Part shown: positions 7,478 to 15,252 of the stretch, piece after piece
Layout: each line of letters begins with the position of its first letter
Position numbering within the stretch: the stretch's first letter is position 1
Origin: Planctomycetaceae bacterium
GTDB taxonomy: Bacteria; Planctomycetota; Planctomycetia; Pirellulales; Thermoguttaceae
Length of the DNA: 16,454 nucleotides
Direction of reading: 5' to 3'
Assembly (NCBI GenBank): GCA_031282385.1
Contig: JAITDV010000517.1
Coordinates: 1-16,454 of the forward strand
Notes under the pieces: generated by a model
What the model saw: the letters and a program-made list of their open reading frames with translations, nothing else
Database searches by the model: none
What the model was told of the DNA's origin: nothing
Position numbers and translations under genes: made by a program

Positions 7478-8362
7478 ATGTTAAAAAAATTTATTAAATG
7501 GATAGATGCATTTGGCGATAGTATAAATCCAATTGTTGTACGCGATGTGCGCCGGTGTAGTAGTAATAAGAGCCATGATATATTAATAATTGTGTATTCT
7601 TGTTTGTTGGTTGTGTTTTGTTTTATGATATATTTTTTATGTGATTGGGAAACTATTATAGCAAATTTTGCAGAGATCAATAAACAAACAATACGTAACT
7701 GTGGTTTTATTAATTTCAGTTCTATTATTCTGTTTGATGCAATTTGTTTTGGTATGTTTCCAAGTTTGATTTGTGTGTGTCATTTGATTTTTCTTGATAA
7801 AATGGATGATATATTTCAGACAATACCTCTTACGCCGCGTCAATATTTACACGCATACATGTTTGAATTTTTTATTTTGTCGTTATTTTTTTCTTCTTTT
7901 TTGGCGTCTTTAGTATTGATTTTTTTTGCGGAGTCGCTGAATTTTTTGGTCTCAATTGTAATTTTGATATTGGGAATTCTACTCGGGCAAATTATTTTTC
8001 TTACTATTTTATCTTTTGTTGCGTGTATGAATCATACGAATCAACTTTTGTATATGTTAATATTTTTTGTTATTGGCGGTAATGTCGTATTTTTACCTAT
8101 TGTTGTTCCTTGGTTAGTGCTTATTTTTTTATGGGAATTTTTTAATTGGTCGCAACTTGATATAAATCACGGTTTTGGATTTGTTTCATTTTTTATTTTA
8201 CTTCCGATTAGTTTATTATTACTCGGAGCAACCGCATACCAATTATCGTTTCTGACATTGAAAACAAGACGTCAATCACTCGTGTCAGTTATTTTATTTA
8301 ATATTTTTTGTTATACTTTATTCAGTTTTTTTGCTGCTTTGATTTATTTTGCTATTGCGTAG
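7478..8362 (+). CDS. polytopic membrane protein, ABC-2 permease-like (paralogue 1)
   Basis: 294 residues. It opens with MLKKFIKWIDAFGDSINP and then IVVRDVRR, the NP(I/V)xV(R/K)(D/E)xR signature of planctomycete ABC-2-type permeases. Then about six to seven hydrophobic helices follow (approximately residues 36-58, 78-105, 128-150, 152-178, 185-215, 225-250, 266-292). The loop before helix 3 has TPRQYLHAY, conserved in the downstream paralogue as SPRQSLNAY. The ATG lacks a visible Shine-Dalgarno site, as in the next gene. It ends 49 bp before the start of the second copy, so the two are probably one transcript. No ATPase gene adjoins the pair; the nearest begins about 6 kb away. The substrate is unknown. 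Assignment to ABC-2 permeases rests on motif and topology. Confidence 0.75.
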   Translation: MLKKFIKWIDAFGDSINPIVVRDVRRCSSNKSHDILIIVYSCLLVVFCFMIYFLCDWETIIANFAEINKQTIRNCGFINFSSIILFDAICFGMFPSLICVCHLIFLDKMDDIFQTIPLTPRQYLHAYMFEFFILSLFFSSFLASLVLIFFAESLNFLVSIVILILGILLGQIIFLTILSFVACMNHTNQLLYMLIFFVIGGNVVFLPIVVPWLVLIFLWEFFNWSQLDINHGFGFVSFFILLPISLLLLGATAYQLSFLTLKTRRQSLVSVILFNIFCYTLFSFFAALIYFAIA

Positions 8363-8411
8363 TATGTTTTTTAATTATAATGAATTTTTGTTACGAAAAT
8401 CTAGTAGTATT

Positions 8412-9299
8412 ATGTTAAAAATGATTATTAAATGGGTAGATTCGTTTAGCGATAGAATGAATCCAATTGTTGTACGAGACATGCGGAAATTAACCAAAAA
8501 TGGATTGTTGGAAATTTATGTTCTGTGTTATTTTGGAATTGCTATTCTTGCAGCAATTATAATATTTCTCAATTTGTATCCAGATGATATTGTTACAACA
8601 GAACAAATTAATGATGATACTTTGATAATAACGACTGTTTGCATTTGTGTTGTTATTTTTATGTCGATGATGATAGGTATAGGTTATATTGATCTTACTA
8701 CATTGACGGATGAGATGTTTTTTGTGGTTCCTTTATCGCCGCGTCAATCTTTAAACGCTTATTTGGGAATGGGAGCACTTTTGTCATTTTTTTCCACCTC
8801 TCTGTCGTTACCTCCATTAGTAATACTACTAATTATTACCAATGAAGAATTTTTTATTATTTTTACGCCGTTAATTGGATTTTTATTTTCTCAGTCTTTT
8901 GCTCTTACCCTAATTTCATTCGCAGCACAAACCAGGTCTGCGGGCGCCGCCAAACCAACTCAGATTGAAAATTTTTTAATTAATATTGTGTATGCAATAT
9001 TTCTTTGCATAATAGGAACAATTTGGGGAATTAACTGTTGTTTAGTGCATTTTATTTTCAAAATACCAACAATCAGTATTTTCAGTGATTTGGGTTTCAT
9101 TATAATTTATATTGTGTTACCAATTATATTACTGGCAAATGGAATAACCGAGTACAAAATGTGCCTCAACGGATTTAAAGCAAGCTACAGAACAAATTGG
9201 TTTGCAATCTTCCGTATTATATTTATCTACACAATTCTCAATATAAATTGTGCAATATTCTACGACGTTGTGGTAATAATCTATTCATACATCACTTGA
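8412..9299 (+). CDS. polytopic membrane protein, ABC-2 permease-like (paralogue 2)
   Basis: 295 residues from ATG 8412. That start was chosen because MLKMIIKWVDSFSDRMNP aligns directly with the start of the upstream paralogue. The frame is open further up (TTG at 8349), but that would overlap the previous gene and adds a non-homologous extension. IVVRDMRK, the VPLSPRQSLNAYLG loop and about seven hydrophobic helices repeat the plan of the first copy, so this is a tandem duplication that has diverged. The partners may form a heterodimeric membrane unit (inference). No ribosome-binding site is visible. A copy of the dispersed repeat begins seven bases after the stop. Confidence 0.75.
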   Translation: MLKMIIKWVDSFSDRMNPIVVRDMRKLTKNGLLEIYVLCYFGIAILAAIIIFLNLYPDDIVTTEQINDDTLIITTVCICVVIFMSMMIGIGYIDLTTLTDEMFFVVPLSPRQSLNAYLGMGALLSFFSTSLSLPPLVILLIITNEEFFIIFTPLIGFLFSQSFALTLISFAAQTRSAGAAKPTQIENFLINIVYAIFLCIIGTIWGINCCLVHFIFKIPTISIFSDLGFIIIYIVLPIILLANGITEYKMCLNGFKASYRTNWFAIFRIIFIYTILNINCAIFYDVVVIIYSYIT

Positions 9300-9305
9300 A
9301 ACCAA

Positions 9306-9405
9306 GATGCTGTTCGTCCTATAAATTGTGTGATTTAAGAGCATAAAAAACAGCTTGCCAATAGATAAGCAAATGGAAGTAAACGAAATTTAAAGTGTGA
9401 ACAGG
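9306..9405 (-). repeat. dispersed intergenic repeat, copy E (minus)
   Basis: In reverse complement it reads CTGTTCACACTTTAAATTT, then a GTTTAC block, GCTTATCTATTGGCAAGC with a 4-bp stem followed by TTTTTT, then CACACAATTTATAGG and ACGAACAGCATC. It follows the order of the copy at 2237-2346. It lies just after the membrane-protein pair, opposite to it in orientation. Confidence 0.75.
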
Positions 9406-9822
9406 TTATCACTGTGGTATATAGTTGTCTCTGAAAAAGTCTTTTGTTGTTTTAATGGTAGCCAACTTGTTCGTGGCGAGTTCGTTTGAGCATCTGAATG
9501 GGGACTCCTTGTCAATTAATTTTGATAATATTTGCAAGGTTTTATGGAAAATCTCGGATAAAACAATAACTACCTTGCAAATTATAACACTCAATTGCAA
9601 CCAGATAAGCCCGGAATTTATAGTGCCAAATGACTTTTCAGGGACAACTAAATAGTTACTCACAGTATCCACTTTTACTGCGTTTCTATCCCTTAACCTC
9701 TAAATTGTTTTGCGGGAATCCTGCAACTGGATAGTTACGAATATAATACGAATTGTATCTTAATCGCAGAAACTATTGAGGAAACTTTTGCAACATTAAC
9801 GTTTCAGTAAAACTCAGTAATA
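9406..9822. other. intergenic stretch with one doubtful small frame
   Basis: A 76-codon plus frame (9425-9655) and an 87-codon minus frame (9409-9672) overlap one another. Neither has a ribosome-binding site or a recognisable domain, and neither can be called a gene. The block could be the remnant of a lost gene. The remainder, up to the stop of the minus-strand DUF1559 gene at 9823, shows only AT-rich sequence and two imperfect copies of the ATAGTTAC motif (about 9653 and 9733). Confidence 0.4.
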
Positions 9823-11076
9823 TTACGGCATTGTAACAACATTTCCATCGCTAACATTTCCTAATCTTGAGAGTATCGAGTTAGGATTGTACGTTCTATT
9901 GCCGCCGCTGACAGATGTAATGTAACCTGTTGGAGTTGTTATTGGAAAACTATGGACAGAACCATCGCCAATCAGGAAATTACAAATTCCAGGATGACAA
10001 CTACCCCAATGCCACTGATCTTCCATAGGCGTTGCCATAGTAGTATTATTTTTCGCAAAATGAGCATTAAAGGAAAGTGCCATTGCACAATTTGTTCTAT
10101 ATTCAGGACTAGAGAAAATAGAACAATCTCTGGTTGTCGCTAAATTAGCAGTACTCGCAGCTCTGCAAAGACCGAGAACATTTCGAGGCATATATTTTTC
10201 GCCTATCATTATTTGGTTTGATGCACCATCGCTTAACCAAAAAAAATTGTCACGAGGTTGCCAACCTATTACATTGTCTCCTTGCCATAAAGCGGCGCGA
10301 AACGCTCCTCGTTGATTTGTAACATCGCCGTTATTGTCTGTCTGATTATGAAATAGTGTGTACTTATACCAAGTACCGCTTGCAGTATGTAGCCCGATAA
10401 CTATAGCATAATCTCCTTGTGTCCCGTAAAATCCGCCTGTTGAACCGGTAGATTTTAATCCTATGTAATCTCCGTATTTCTTTCTTCCTGATCGCCTTGA
10501 AGGACAAATGAAAGTTGAAACAGAACCAAGTTTCTTTTGTTCATCCTCTGTCAATTCGTTCCATAAGTTTGCTCCATTGGTTGCCAAACGAAGCGAATCT
10601 GTTTTTTCTGATATGAAATCATAGAGAGGCTGATGTTCAATATAAGGAAGTATCATAACCCAGAAAGATGCACGTCCAGTTTTTTCTTCTGTAGTTGTTG
10701 TTGGTGTTTCTACTCCTTCTTTATGTCCAATGGTTGCCGGCGGGAGTCCGTCTTGAGCGGCATGGAAATTATGGATAGCTAGACCATAAGTTTTCATGCT
10801 GTTGACACAATGTATTTTTCTTGCAACTTCGCGGGCAGATTGTATCGCCGGTAAAAGTAACGCAATTAATACGCCAATTATCGCTATCACAACAAGCAAC
10901 TCAATAAGCGTAAATCCCCAATAAACAAAACGCCCGTTTATTGATAATTTTCTGGAATTGAGAACAAGATCATTCTGACTATTTGCCCCCCCCCCCCCTA
11001 TTTTAACATCATCTTGATTTAAATTGTTACTTTTAGTCTCAGCAAGTAAATTTGATTCTAAAATTCTTTTTTTCAT
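9823..11076 (-). CDS. DUF1559 prepilin-like protein, in frame through a G13 tract
   Basis: 417 residues. The ATG at 11076 was chosen because GGAGG lies 8 bases upstream (11085-11089) and MKK matches the starts of the two paralogues in this window; the open frame upstream lacks support. The leader is 54 residues and contains QDDVKIGGGGA, encoded across 13 G, then QNDLVLNSRKLS. Gly54-Phe55 (YWG/FTLIELL) is a normal prepilin peptidase site, followed by a hydrophobic helix and the family block SAREVARKIHCVNSMKTYG. The C-terminus has HPGICNFLIGDGSVHSF, the H-x9-DG motif, and ends NVSDGNVVTMP. It is expected in the envelope, perhaps assembled by a type II/IV-pilus-like system; the function of the family is not established. 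The first upstream element on this strand is a cobalamin riboswitch about 300 nt away, so B12 control is inferred. Losing or gaining one G would shut the gene off. Confidence 0.88.
   Translation of the reverse strand: MKKRILESNLLAETKSNNLNQDDVKIGGGGANSQNDLVLNSRKLSINGRFVYWGFTLIELLVVIAIIGVLIALLLPAIQSAREVARKIHCVNSMKTYGLAIHNFHAAQDGLPPATIGHKEGVETPTTTTEEKTGRASFWVMILPYIEHQPLYDFISEKTDSLRLATNGANLWNELTEDEQKKLGSVSTFICPSRRSGRKKYGDYIGLKSTGSTGGFYGTQGDYAIVIGLHTASGTWYKYTLFHNQTDNNGDVTNQRGAFRAALWQGDNVIGWQPRDNFFWLSDGASNQIMIGEKYMPRNVLGLCRAASTANLATTRDCSIFSSPEYRTNCAMALSFNAHFAKNNTTMATPMEDQWHWGSCHPGICNFLIGDGSVHSFPITTPTGYITSVSGGNRTYNPNSILSRLGNVSDGNVVTMP
10986..10998 (-). repeat. G13 homopolymer (C13 on the plus strand) in a coding leader
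   Basis: Thirteen consecutive G on the coding strand encode GGGG plus the first base of the Ala codon. The tract is preceded by GATGTTAAAATA, close to AATGTTAAAATGGGCA before the G12 tract of the paralogue at 104-115. The current length keeps the gene open. A change by any number not divisible by three would truncate the protein after about 30 residues. Confidence 0.93.
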
Positions 11077-11084
11077 ATTTTTTT

Positions 11085-11089
11085 CCTCC
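11085..11089 (-). promoter_or_regulatory. Shine-Dalgarno site of the second DUF1559 gene
   Basis: CCTCC on the plus strand is GGAGG on the coding strand, eight A/T bases before ATG 11076. It fixes the start well inside a longer open frame that runs up to 11169. Confidence 0.8.
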
Positions 11090-11383
11090 AACTCATTTTT
11101 GAGTATTAAAAATAGAATATCAATAATTTTTTTACCACAAAGGCAAAAAAAATAATCCACACAACTCACAAAAAATTAAATACAATATTAGATTAAAACG
11201 GAATGCTCATAACAAACTGTTTTAAACAGACCACGATCTTTACGCACAATAAACGTAACGAAAATATTTTTTCGTTTTTTTGTTAGTACGTACAATAATG
11301 CAAACTTAAATGTTGTGGAATTAGATTTGATACAACTTTATTCTGTTTCTATCATACATCGCTCAAGAAAACATAAAAACAAT
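11090..11383 (-). other. long 5' leader between riboswitch and DUF1559 gene
   Basis: About 300 nt of AT-rich sequence separate the riboswitch from the ribosome-binding site. On the minus strand, AACGAAAA and TTTTCGTT (within about 11258-11277) can form an 8-bp AT-rich stem. No GC-rich stem with a T run was found, so a classical transcription-terminator expression platform is not evident. No other gene is seen here. Confidence 0.4.
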
Positions 11384-11583
11384 GATACGGCAGGTATTCT
11401 GGCTTTTGGCATAAAAACATCGACCTTCTCGTTCAGTTTTATGAGAACAATGGTCATTAGAACTGATGTTTTCTGAATAATATCAACCAATTACAGCGGC
11501 GATGACCGCTCCGGACTACACAATTGCGTTCACCGGATTCCCTGTGATTGTTACCTTACGAAAAGGGCAACAACACCGATATC
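11384..11583 (-). promoter_or_regulatory. cobalamin (adenosylcobalamin-type) riboswitch
   Basis: Read on the minus strand, the order of conserved blocks is that of the cobalamin riboswitch. ATCGGTGTTGTTGCCC with a TTTTCGTAAGG arm is followed by AGGGAATCCGGTG, then TCCGGAGCGGTC, CGCCGCTGTAA (usual form CGCCACTGTAA), a variable arm, and finally AAGCCAGAATACCTGCC. The ends GATATCGG and CCGTATC can pair as the closing stem. The span of about 200 nt is normal. The family senses cobalamin and usually represses transport or synthesis genes. Here the first gene downstream on the same strand is the DUF1559 gene at 9823-11076, an unexpected target. It could instead be left over from a lost B12 transport gene. 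Confidence 0.9.
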
Positions 11584-11796
11584 AAACAAGCCAATATTCT
11601 AACCAAGAACAAATATCCGTCAAGGACTGAGAAATTACAAGATAATAATTCATTTCAACTGAGCTGTATTCTCTGCGGAAATTAATTATACAATAGCAAC
11701 AGCAAATTTAAATATAAAATTGTATTAAGGAGAAATGATGCGGAAATTTTTTGTTTATTTTTTTGAAGTATAGTTTGTGAATATTTATTCGTTTTT
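11584..11796. other. gene-free stretch upstream of the riboswitch
   Basis: About 210 bp lie between the end of the minus-strand hypothetical gene and the riboswitch. The riboswitch promoter should be here. No clear -35/-10 pair or open frame stands out. Confidence 0.35.
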
Positions 11797-12933
11797 TTAA
11801 TCGTGATATTGCGGCGGTTTGTTTTTTTCTTTTTCGGCAACAGTAACAACAGATATTATTGTTTCCTTAATTTGATCCGGTAACCACGACCAGGCTTTGA
11901 TTAACTTTTGTAGATTTTGATCAAGTTTAATAGAACTTTGAACATTATCGTAACAATTATTTTCACAATCTCCGTTGTTCAATTCAGCAATATCTGTGTC
12001 TTGATTCAGATTCTTGTTTTCGATTTGATCAACAACATCAACAACATCAACAACACGCAATTCCGGCATGTCTATTGAATTTTCCGACACGATTCTTAAA
12101 CCATGACCGCCTCTTAAAGTATTAAGAAATTTGTCTGAATTTCCTGCGATTTTATATTTTGTCGCGTCTGCAATTTCTTGTTGCATATTGGACACTTGTA
12201 ACGTAACTAACCGCAACACATCTTCGCCGTCAGCCGCTTTCTTTTTGAGTATATTGATTCGATCACACGACGGAAGAACAGGTTGCAACTCCGGCGTAAC
12301 AACAGCCGGAAGCTCAAGATTGCCTACTTTAATTCCATTTTCAGACTTGCTCCGCCCATCAACCCCAATCCCAACTCCGTTTTTCTTCACACAACTTTCT
12401 ACACCTGACACCGAAACTTTGCCTGTTAAATTTGTTGATGTTTTACCCGATCTTGTCAACGACGCAATCGAACGCGAAGGCTTGCTCAACGCTGCTTCAA
12501 TTCGTTCACCAACATTGCCCGATGCCGATTCAAATTCATCGTTACAATCTTGGATCAAAGATACCGCGCCGATAGTTTTGGTTGTTTTTAATTGTGTGTT
12601 TGCTTTAAGTTGCGAAGTTATTTTTTGAGTTTTTGCGGTAGATTTTTGTGTAGGGTTCAGATTTTTAGGATAATTGTCCAACGGTTTTATATTCGTAACA
12701 ACATTCGCAGCATTATTTTTTGTCCCTTCAGTAAGACTAATCGACGCGCGAAATGCCGCCGTCGGTTGCGATTCCAAACGAGATAAACCAACAAGACGCA
12801 AACGTCCATTTGATAATCCGCCGGAAATATCAGGTTGAAACGAACGATTCTCGTTTGCAAAAAAATCTACTATCGCCTCATTGCGATAATCTTGAAACGA
12901 AAATGCAATCGGTTGTTTAACGTCGTTAGACAT
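11797..12933 (-). CDS. hypothetical Ser/Thr/Asn-rich protein
   Basis: 378 residues, no signal peptide and no membrane segment. The N-terminus (QPIAFSFQDYRNEAIVDFF ... LSNGRLRLVGLSR) looks folded. Residues about 70-220 are Ser/Thr/Lys/Asn-rich and likely disordered. A short helix (ILKKKAADGEDVLRLVTLQV, about 226-245) follows, then a VVDVVDVVDQ repeat. The C-terminal segment LIKAWSWLPDQIKETIISVV resembles the small W-x-x-LP-x-x-I helix motif found in many planctomycete and phage-associated hypothetical proteins. AGAGAAGAG lies before ATG 12933, a weak ribosome-binding site. A copy of the dispersed repeat (13001-13106) ends about 67 bp upstream in the same orientation. The function is unknown; a cytoplasmic, possibly DNA-associated role is only a guess from the C-terminal motif. 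Confidence 0.65.
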   Translation of the reverse strand: MSNDVKQPIAFSFQDYRNEAIVDFFANENRSFQPDISGGLSNGRLRLVGLSRLESQPTAAFRASISLTEGTKNNAANVVTNIKPLDNYPKNLNPTQKSTAKTQKITSQLKANTQLKTTKTIGAVSLIQDCNDEFESASGNVGERIEAALSKPSRSIASLTRSGKTSTNLTGKVSVSGVESCVKKNGVGIGVDGRSKSENGIKVGNLELPAVVTPELQPVLPSCDRINILKKKAADGEDVLRLVTLQVSNMQQEIADATKYKIAGNSDKFLNTLRGGHGLRIVSENSIDMPELRVVDVVDVVDQIENKNLNQDTDIAELNNGDCENNCYDNVQSSIKLDQNLQKLIKAWSWLPDQIKETIISVVTVAEKEKNKPPQYHD

Positions 12934-13000
12934 AAAAATCTCTTCTCTCTTATTTTTGTGATGGCATTGATTAGAGACCGTAAACTATACTTTCACACTT

Positions 13001-13106
13001 TATACTGATCGTACTATAAAATTGCGGGACTCAAGAAAGTAAAAGCCTGTTGCTGATAGGTAAGCAGGTACAGGTAAACAAAATTTTAAGCGCGAACAGT
13101 TTAAAA
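13001..13106 (-). repeat. dispersed intergenic repeat, copy C (minus)
   Basis: In reverse complement it contains TTTTAAACTGTTCGCGCTT, a GTTTACC block, CTGCTTACCTATCAGC, CAGGCTTTTACTTTCTTGAGT, CCCGCAATTTTATAG and TACGATCAGTATA. It agrees best with the copy at 6331-6436. It lies upstream of and co-oriented with the gene at 11797-12933. TATAAA-like bases near its end may serve as a -10. The intergenic stretch 12934-13162 holds nothing else recognisable. Confidence 0.8.
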
Positions 13107-13162
13107 TATCACCACTGTCTCAAAAAACAAAAAATCAAGTACGATAAGTATATAAACAGTAT

Positions 13163-13495
13163 TTACGCGGCGTCATTTTTTGATTTCATTTCCGCCCAAT
13201 TTCGTTTGTAGTGAAGCGCCTCAAGCAATTCACACAGTGTCAATGTTCGATTTTCTAACTCAAGCGGAATTTCCATTCCGGGATCACAAACCAAATCAAC
13301 CGTACCATCTTCGCCAATCAAATCGTCAAACTCACGCAATAATCCGTCTTGAACAGCTTGCCTGACCAGATGACCGCGAGTTGCGGATATTTCACCAGCA
13401 CGCTCGCCCAAACTGTCCGCTGCACGCTTCGCCAATGCCGGAAGATACTCGCTTGCTATTTCAATTACACGAGGCGTATAAACTTTAACTTGCAT
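13163..13495 (-). CDS. small hypothetical protein
   Basis: 110 residues from ATG 13495, chosen because TAGGAG lies seven bases upstream; the TTG two codons earlier overlaps that spacer. The sequence begins MQVKVYTPRVIEIASEYLPA and has a helical, Ala/Glu/Arg-rich middle (LAKRAADSLGERAGEISATR, then HLVRQAVQDGLL). An acidic part (DLIGEDGTVDLVCDPG) and a C-terminal helix (LCELLEALHYKRNWAEM) follow. It has no signal peptide or membrane segment. Base composition is visibly richer in G and C than its neighbours. No family was recognised. The compact helical form would suit a regulatory or structural role, but nothing proves one. Its start is directly abutted by a diverged dispersed repeat (13508-13614). 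Confidence 0.65.
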   Translation of the reverse strand: MQVKVYTPRVIEIASEYLPALAKRAADSLGERAGEISATRGHLVRQAVQDGLLREFDDLIGEDGTVDLVCDPGMEIPLELENRTLTLCELLEALHYKRNWAEMKSKNDAA

Positions 13496-13507
13496 TTTCA
13501 AACTCCT

Positions 13508-13614
13508 ATTCCGAACGCACCGAATAACGCATTGACAAAATCAAAAAACAGACTTACCAATAAAGTTAAGCCGGTAAATGTTGGCGTAATTCGTAAGTGC
13601 GAACCGTTTAAAAT
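13508..13614 (-). repeat. dispersed intergenic repeat, copy D (minus, diverged)
   Basis: In reverse complement: TTTTAAACGGTTCGCACTT, a TTTACC block, GCTTAACTTTATTGGTAAG, CTGTTTTTTG, a GTCAATGCGTTATT block and GTGCGTTCGGAATA. It follows the order of the other copies with more changes. Its last bases run straight into the ribosome-binding site of the gene at 13163-13495, so it must form most of that gene's leader or promoter. Confidence 0.65.
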
Positions 13615-14094
13615 CTCAAAAAGTAACACTTTGGACAAAACACATAATGTAGAGAATAAATATCATTCCCTACCCACCACCTGACACTTTATCGACAACA
13701 ATTTGATCCTTTTATAACAATTTTGCAAATTTTAACGAATTTTAGGAAAATACGGATTTTAAACCATTTATTATTTTTGCTCATGAATGGTAACACACAT
13801 TAATTGAGAATTGCCAATTTATCAGCGAGTCTTGCACTCTTTATGTATTTATGATATTTTTGGTCTTGTTTGGCGAGGGCAGTTTTGAGCTTTTTCGTAC
13901 TTGACAATTTTGCAACTTGTGCGGCTTATTTATAGGAAACGGCGGTTTGATGTTTTGAGTTGCTGAATTCTAAAGTACGTTTGGTATGAGGTTGAGTTGT
14001 ATCAATCCTGATTTTGTTGTAGCACAACCAATTTAGCGCAACAAAATTCTTTTTGCTCCGCATCTAACATAACCCTTAAACCCTAGAATTAAAA
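13615..14094. other. gene-free stretch upstream of the aldo/keto reductase
   Basis: About 480 bp without a supported gene. TTGACA at 13901-13906 resembles a -35 box, but the best TATTTA lies 20 bases on, which is too far for a standard promoter. No riboswitch or hairpin with a T run was recognised. The start of the following gene lacks a Shine-Dalgarno site. Confidence 0.4.
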
Positions 14095-15252
14095 ATGAAT
14101 TATAGAACTTTTGGCAAAGATGAGCGTAAAGTTTCAGCACTTGGAATTGGCTGTATGCGTCTGCCAACAACCAGCGGTAAAACTGATGGAACAGTTATTG
14201 AGAAGGAAGCAAAACGAATGATTCGACGCGGAATTGACGCTGGTATAAATTATATTGACACGGCGAAAGTTTATCACGACGGTCGTTCTGAGGCGATTGT
14301 TGGCGATATTTTGCAAGACGGATATCGTAAAAAGGTACTCATCGCAACAAAATTGCCGCTTTGGGATGTAAAAAATAAAAACGACGCAGACAAAATTTTT
14401 GACGAACAACGCCGCGATCTCAAAACGGATCGGATAGATGTTTATTTGTTGCACAATATTCAACGCTCGTATTGGAGTACTGTACAAAAAAATAATCTGA
14501 TCGAATGGGGAGCAAAAAAGAAAGAAGCCGGAGATATAGGTTATTTTGGATTTTCGTTTCACGATTCTTATGATTTTTTTGTTGATGTAGTTGACGAGTA
14601 TGAAGGTTGGGATTTTTGCCAGTTGCAATATAATTACGTCGGCGAATCCGTTCAAGCCGGTCGATTAGGCGTCAATTATGCATCAAAACGCGGACTTTCT
14701 GTTGTTGTAATGGAACCGCTTTTGGGAGGTTGTCTTGCAAATCCGATTGGTAAAATGGCTGAATTATTCGAATGGAATCAACATGAAGGATTTGATTATC
14801 AACCTGTTGATTTAGCGTTGCGATGGATTTGGGATCAGCCGCAAATTTCAGTTGTTTTGAGCGGAATGTCTGCTTACAATCAGCTTGAACAAAATCTGAA
14901 AATCGCGTCAAAAAAAGATTACGACAAACTCTCAAAAGACGAACTCAGCTTCATAATGTACCTGCAACGCGTGTACGATCAATCATTGCCCATTAAATGT
15001 ACAAAATGTAGATATTGTATGCCGTGTCCTGATGGAGTTGATATTCCGTTGAATTTCGAGTTGTACAACAATCATTTCGTAATGACACAAATGAAAAAAG
15101 ACGCGGCAATCAATAAAATTTTATACGACTCAATGCCCAAAAAACAAAAGGCAATCAGTTGTGTAAAATGCGGTAAGTGCGAAAAAATCTGCCCGCAAAA
15201 ATTACCCATTCGCAACCACATGAAAACAATACAAACCACGTTTAATTCATAA
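14095..15252 (+). CDS. aldo/keto reductase with C-terminal 4Fe-4S domain
   Basis: 385 residues. The aldo/keto reductase barrel (about 1-290) starts MNYRTFGKDERKVSALGIGC and has the catalytic tetrad Asp55, Tyr60 (NYIDTAKVYH), Lys86 (IATKLP) and His120 (LLHNI). It should reduce a carbonyl or quinone-like substrate with NAD(P)H. The C-terminal part has CTKCRYCMPCP (Cys302, 305, 308, 311) and CVKCGKCEKICP (Cys356, 359, 362, 366). These match the iron-sulfur-containing aldo/keto reductases common in anaerobes (COG1453 type). The protein is cytoplasmic, with no signal peptide. The substrate cannot be read from sequence. The ATG follows an A-rich leader without a Shine-Dalgarno site. It stands alone between long intergenic regions. 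An iron-sulfur version fits an anaerobic or microaerobic host. Confidence 0.92.
   Translation: MNYRTFGKDERKVSALGIGCMRLPTTSGKTDGTVIEKEAKRMIRRGIDAGINYIDTAKVYHDGRSEAIVGDILQDGYRKKVLIATKLPLWDVKNKNDADKIFDEQRRDLKTDRIDVYLLHNIQRSYWSTVQKNNLIEWGAKKKEAGDIGYFGFSFHDSYDFFVDVVDEYEGWDFCQLQYNYVGESVQAGRLGVNYASKRGLSVVVMEPLLGGCLANPIGKMAELFEWNQHEGFDYQPVDLALRWIWDQPQISVVLSGMSAYNQLEQNLKIASKKDYDKLSKDELSFIMYLQRVYDQSLPIKCTKCRYCMPCPDGVDIPLNFELYNNHFVMTQMKKDAAINKILYDSMPKKQKAISCVKCGKCEKICPQKLPIRNHMKTIQTTFNS

Noticed and set aside
9409..9672. Overlapping small frames on both strands as a transposase remnant.
   Set aside because: I could not recognise any transposase motif or inverted repeat in or around them.
11077..11169. 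Longer start (31 extra codons) for the second DUF1559 gene.
   Set aside because: The GGAGG before ATG 11076 and the MKK starts of both paralogues support the shorter form. The extension is AT-rich leader sequence.
12131..12628. 165-codon plus-strand frame inside the minus-strand hypothetical gene.
   Set aside because: It is fully antisense to a longer frame with better start context and a recognisable C-terminal motif. It has no ribosome-binding site or domain.
13901..13932. TTGACA with TATTTA as a promoter for the aldo/keto reductase.
   Set aside because: The spacer is 20 bases and the site is over 160 bp from the start. In AT-rich sequence this match has little weight.
14134..14655. 173-codon minus-strand frame inside the aldo/keto reductase gene.
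   Set aside because: The plus frame has the full catalytic tetrad and iron-sulfur motifs; the minus frame is a shadow.
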